The notes beneath the pieces are model-generated. The model was given only the letters and a program-made list of their open reading frames with translations, was not told where the DNA came from and ran no database searches. 64,000 nt of DNA from Bradyrhizobium diazoefficiens (GTDB lineage: Bacteria; Pseudomonadota; Alphaproteobacteria; Rhizobiales; Xanthobacteraceae), in assembly GCF_018129965.1 (NCBI RefSeq), contig NZ_JAFCKW010000014.1, forward strand, positions 1 through 64,000, given 5' to 3'. This document shows, piece by piece, positions 62,753 through 64,000 of this stretch. The translations under genes and the position numbers were made by a program. The stretch's first letter is position 1, and the number at the start of each line of letters is the position of its first letter.

Positions 62753-63403
62753 ATGGTCGGTTTCCCGCTGCTCCTGATTCCGCTCGCGGTCTACAACATC
62801 ATCGCCTTCCTGATGCCGAGCGTGTCCTTTACGGACGTGCTGTTCAAGGTGCCGATGATCACGGGCGAAGCCTGGCCGGTCACGCTCTCCGACGTCATGC
62901 TCGCGATCGGTGTCGTGCTGCTGCTGCTCGAAGTGGTCAAGGGCGCGCGGCCCGGCTCCAAATTCCTGATGGATCACCTGCTGTCGCTGATCGTGTTCGG
63001 CGCGGCCGCGGCCGAATTCGTGATGTGGCCCAAATTCGGCAACTCCACCTATTTCCTGCTGGTTCTGCTCGCGATGGCCGATTTCCTCGGCGGCATTGCG
63101 CAGCGTACGCGCCGCCGCGTCACCTATGTCGCGGAGACGACAGTGCCGGCACCGCGCAAGGTCAAGCGCCCGGTCGAAGTACCGGTGGAGGATGTCACGC
63201 CGGAGCCGAGGTTCGAGCCGGTGACGACCCCGCAGCCGGCACCGGCCATGCCGCCCGCCTCGTTGGCGCAATCGGTTGCCGAGTCCGTGCTGATGGATCA
63301 TCCAGCTCCGAAGCCGGTGCAGAGCACGCCCTCGCCGGAAATCCCCTCGCCGCATCTGCAGCCGGGCAACGGCACGCCGTCGCCGGATACGCCGCGCGGA
63401 TAG
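62753..63403 (+). CDS. membrane protein with Pro-rich cytoplasmic tail
   Basis: Protein of about 216 aa. Four hydrophobic segments are visible: VGFPLLLIPLAVYNIIAFLM, VTLSDVMLAIGVVLLLLEVV, HLLSLIVFGAAAAEFVMW and YFLLVLLAMADFLGGIA. The remaining ~90 residues are Pro/Ala/Glu-rich and disordered in appearance (VEVPVEDVTPEPRFEPVTTP, ending TPSPDTPRG). The ATG at 62753 fits a GAGAAGG ribosome binding site 10 bp away better than the ATG at 62744 or a start at 62672. The family is not recognised. Confidence 0.78.
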   Translation: MVGFPLLLIPLAVYNIIAFLMPSVSFTDVLFKVPMITGEAWPVTLSDVMLAIGVVLLLLEVVKGARPGSKFLMDHLLSLIVFGAAAAEFVMWPKFGNSTYFLLVLLAMADFLGGIAQRTRRRVTYVAETTVPAPRKVKRPVEVPVEDVTPEPRFEPVTTPQPAPAMPPASLAQSVAESVLMDHPAPKPVQSTPSPEIPSPHLQPGNGTPSPDTPRG

Positions 63404-63405
63404 CC

Positions 63406-63666
63406 TTACGCGACCTGCCGGGTCCGTGCGCTGACGCTTTGCAGCGGGCGTTTGATGCCATAGGCCGCGTGGGCGTCTTCTGAAGAGCCACGGCGCAGAC
63501 GGCTGGTCTGGGGGAGGTGCTCGGCATTTGCGATGAGCTGGGTGACGAAGCTCGGGTCGGGACGCGGCAGTGGCGCCTTGTGGACCCACGCAAGGGTCGG
63601 CATCATCGGCACCAGGGCCGAGCCCCGATCATTGTCCGTCCGGTCCGGTTGATTCGTACTTAACAT
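63406..63666 (-). CDS. small hypothetical protein
   Basis: Protein of 86 aa from the ATG at 63666, convergent with the membrane-protein gene (2 bp between stops). The C-terminal half (DPSFVTQLIANAEHLPQTSR, then LRRGSSEDAHAAYGIKRPLQ) looks like a conserved small rhizobial protein rather than chance coding, because of its ordered hydrophobic pattern. No domain is recognised. No good ribosome binding site is visible, so the start is uncertain. Confidence 0.55.
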   Translation of the reverse strand: MLSTNQPDRTDNDRGSALVPMMPTLAWVHKAPLPRPDPSFVTQLIANAEHLPQTSRLRRGSSEDAHAAYGIKRPLQSVSARTRQVA

Positions 63667-63885
63667 CGCAAGCACCGTTGATTCGGCGACCTGTCGCGTT
63701 TCGAGACGCTGGCGCCGCTATGTGCCATGCCCTCGCAAGGCCTATGCCGGCCGGGCCGGGTGGGTTCCGGGAGCCTGCCAAACGTGGTTTCCAAATTGTT
63801 TATGAACTTTGCCTAGGGTTGAGGGCGAATCCGGCCGTAGTCTGTGCCGACAGAGGACTCCCCACTGTCCCGAAACGAGGCGATT

Positions 63886-64000
63886 TTGACCCCTGCATTG
63901 CCGCAAGCCTCCGACATCCTGGCCGCCCTCGGTCAGGCCGTGTTCGCCTGGGATATCGCCAGCGACGTCATCGTCTGGGGTGAGCAGGCCGGCGCCATCT
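63886..64000 (+). CDS. 5' end of a signalling-type protein, truncated by the window edge
   Basis: A TTG at 63886 after ACGAGG opens a frame of 38 codons running off the window: TPALPQASDILAALGQAVFA, then WDIASDVIVWGEQAGAI. The FAWDIASDVIVWGEQAGAI stretch resembles the first strand of a PAS-like sensory domain, as at the N-terminus of many rhizobial GGDEF/EAL proteins. The catalytic part is outside the window, so the class is only a guess. Confidence 0.55.
   Translation, partial: MTPALPQASDILAALGQAVFAWDIASDVIVWGEQAGAI

Overview
The window is high-GC, gene-dense chromosomal DNA from an alphaproteobacterium. It is most likely Bradyrhizobium or a close Nitrobacteraceae relative. The basis is the RegS/RegR redox pair, alphaproteobacterial families (MmcB, HWE-type histidine kinase, BdlA-like soluble chemoreceptors, an intracellular PhaZ, cysteine-free L32) and many palindromic intergenic repeats of types I associate with Bradyrhizobium. 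This assignment is recognition without a database search. I see no rRNA, tRNA, CRISPR array, insertion sequence or phage gene.

Layout. 1-4.4 kb: an orphan amino-acid-type binding protein, a PAS-GGDEF-EAL protein and an HWE histidine kinase, then a decayed dehydrogenase fragment. 4.8-9.1 kb: a P450 and a flavin monooxygenase in probable operon, then SthA. 9.4-18.6 kb: a PHB-depolymerase-like esterase, an MBL hydrolase, MmcB, regSR, an ABC-2 transporter divergent from regS, PhaZ and a YgjP-like metallopeptidase. 18.9-28.6 kb: PBP1A, two paralogous binding proteins, small DUF proteins, Ogt and GlnD. 28.8-33.2 kb: an SsuABC-like transporter, OsmC and a membrane protein. 33.4-39.3 kb: three tandem paralogous soluble chemoreceptors, each with three PAS domains in exact 366-bp units. 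39.4-46.4 kb: MutS, then protocatechuate catabolism genes (pcaF, pcaHG) and a phosphotransferase. 46.6-49.8 kb: a MarR-EmrA-EmrB efflux operon. 50-54.7 kb: Zur, an EamA transporter with ispG, and a TauD-type dioxygenase overlapping an amidase. 54.7-64 kb: a Na+/H+ antiporter, an NTF2-like protein, a secreted caspase-like protein, small membrane or secreted proteins, ispA, mtgA, rpmF and the start of another gene that may encode a signalling protein.

Shared themes are PHB mobilisation (PhaZ and a second depolymerase-like esterase), redox and nitrogen control (RegSR, GlnD, SthA), aromatic catabolism (pcaF, pcaHG), peptidoglycan work (PBP1A, MtgA, amidase), isoprenoid precursors (IspG, IspA) and signalling (GGDEF-EAL protein, HWE kinase, PAS chemoreceptors).

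The most unusual structure is the triplicated triple-PAS chemoreceptor cluster. It lies between glnD and mutS, which are neighbours in some other rhizobia. The second theme is the dense set of about six intergenic repeat families, one copy of which splits the two genes of an ABC transporter.
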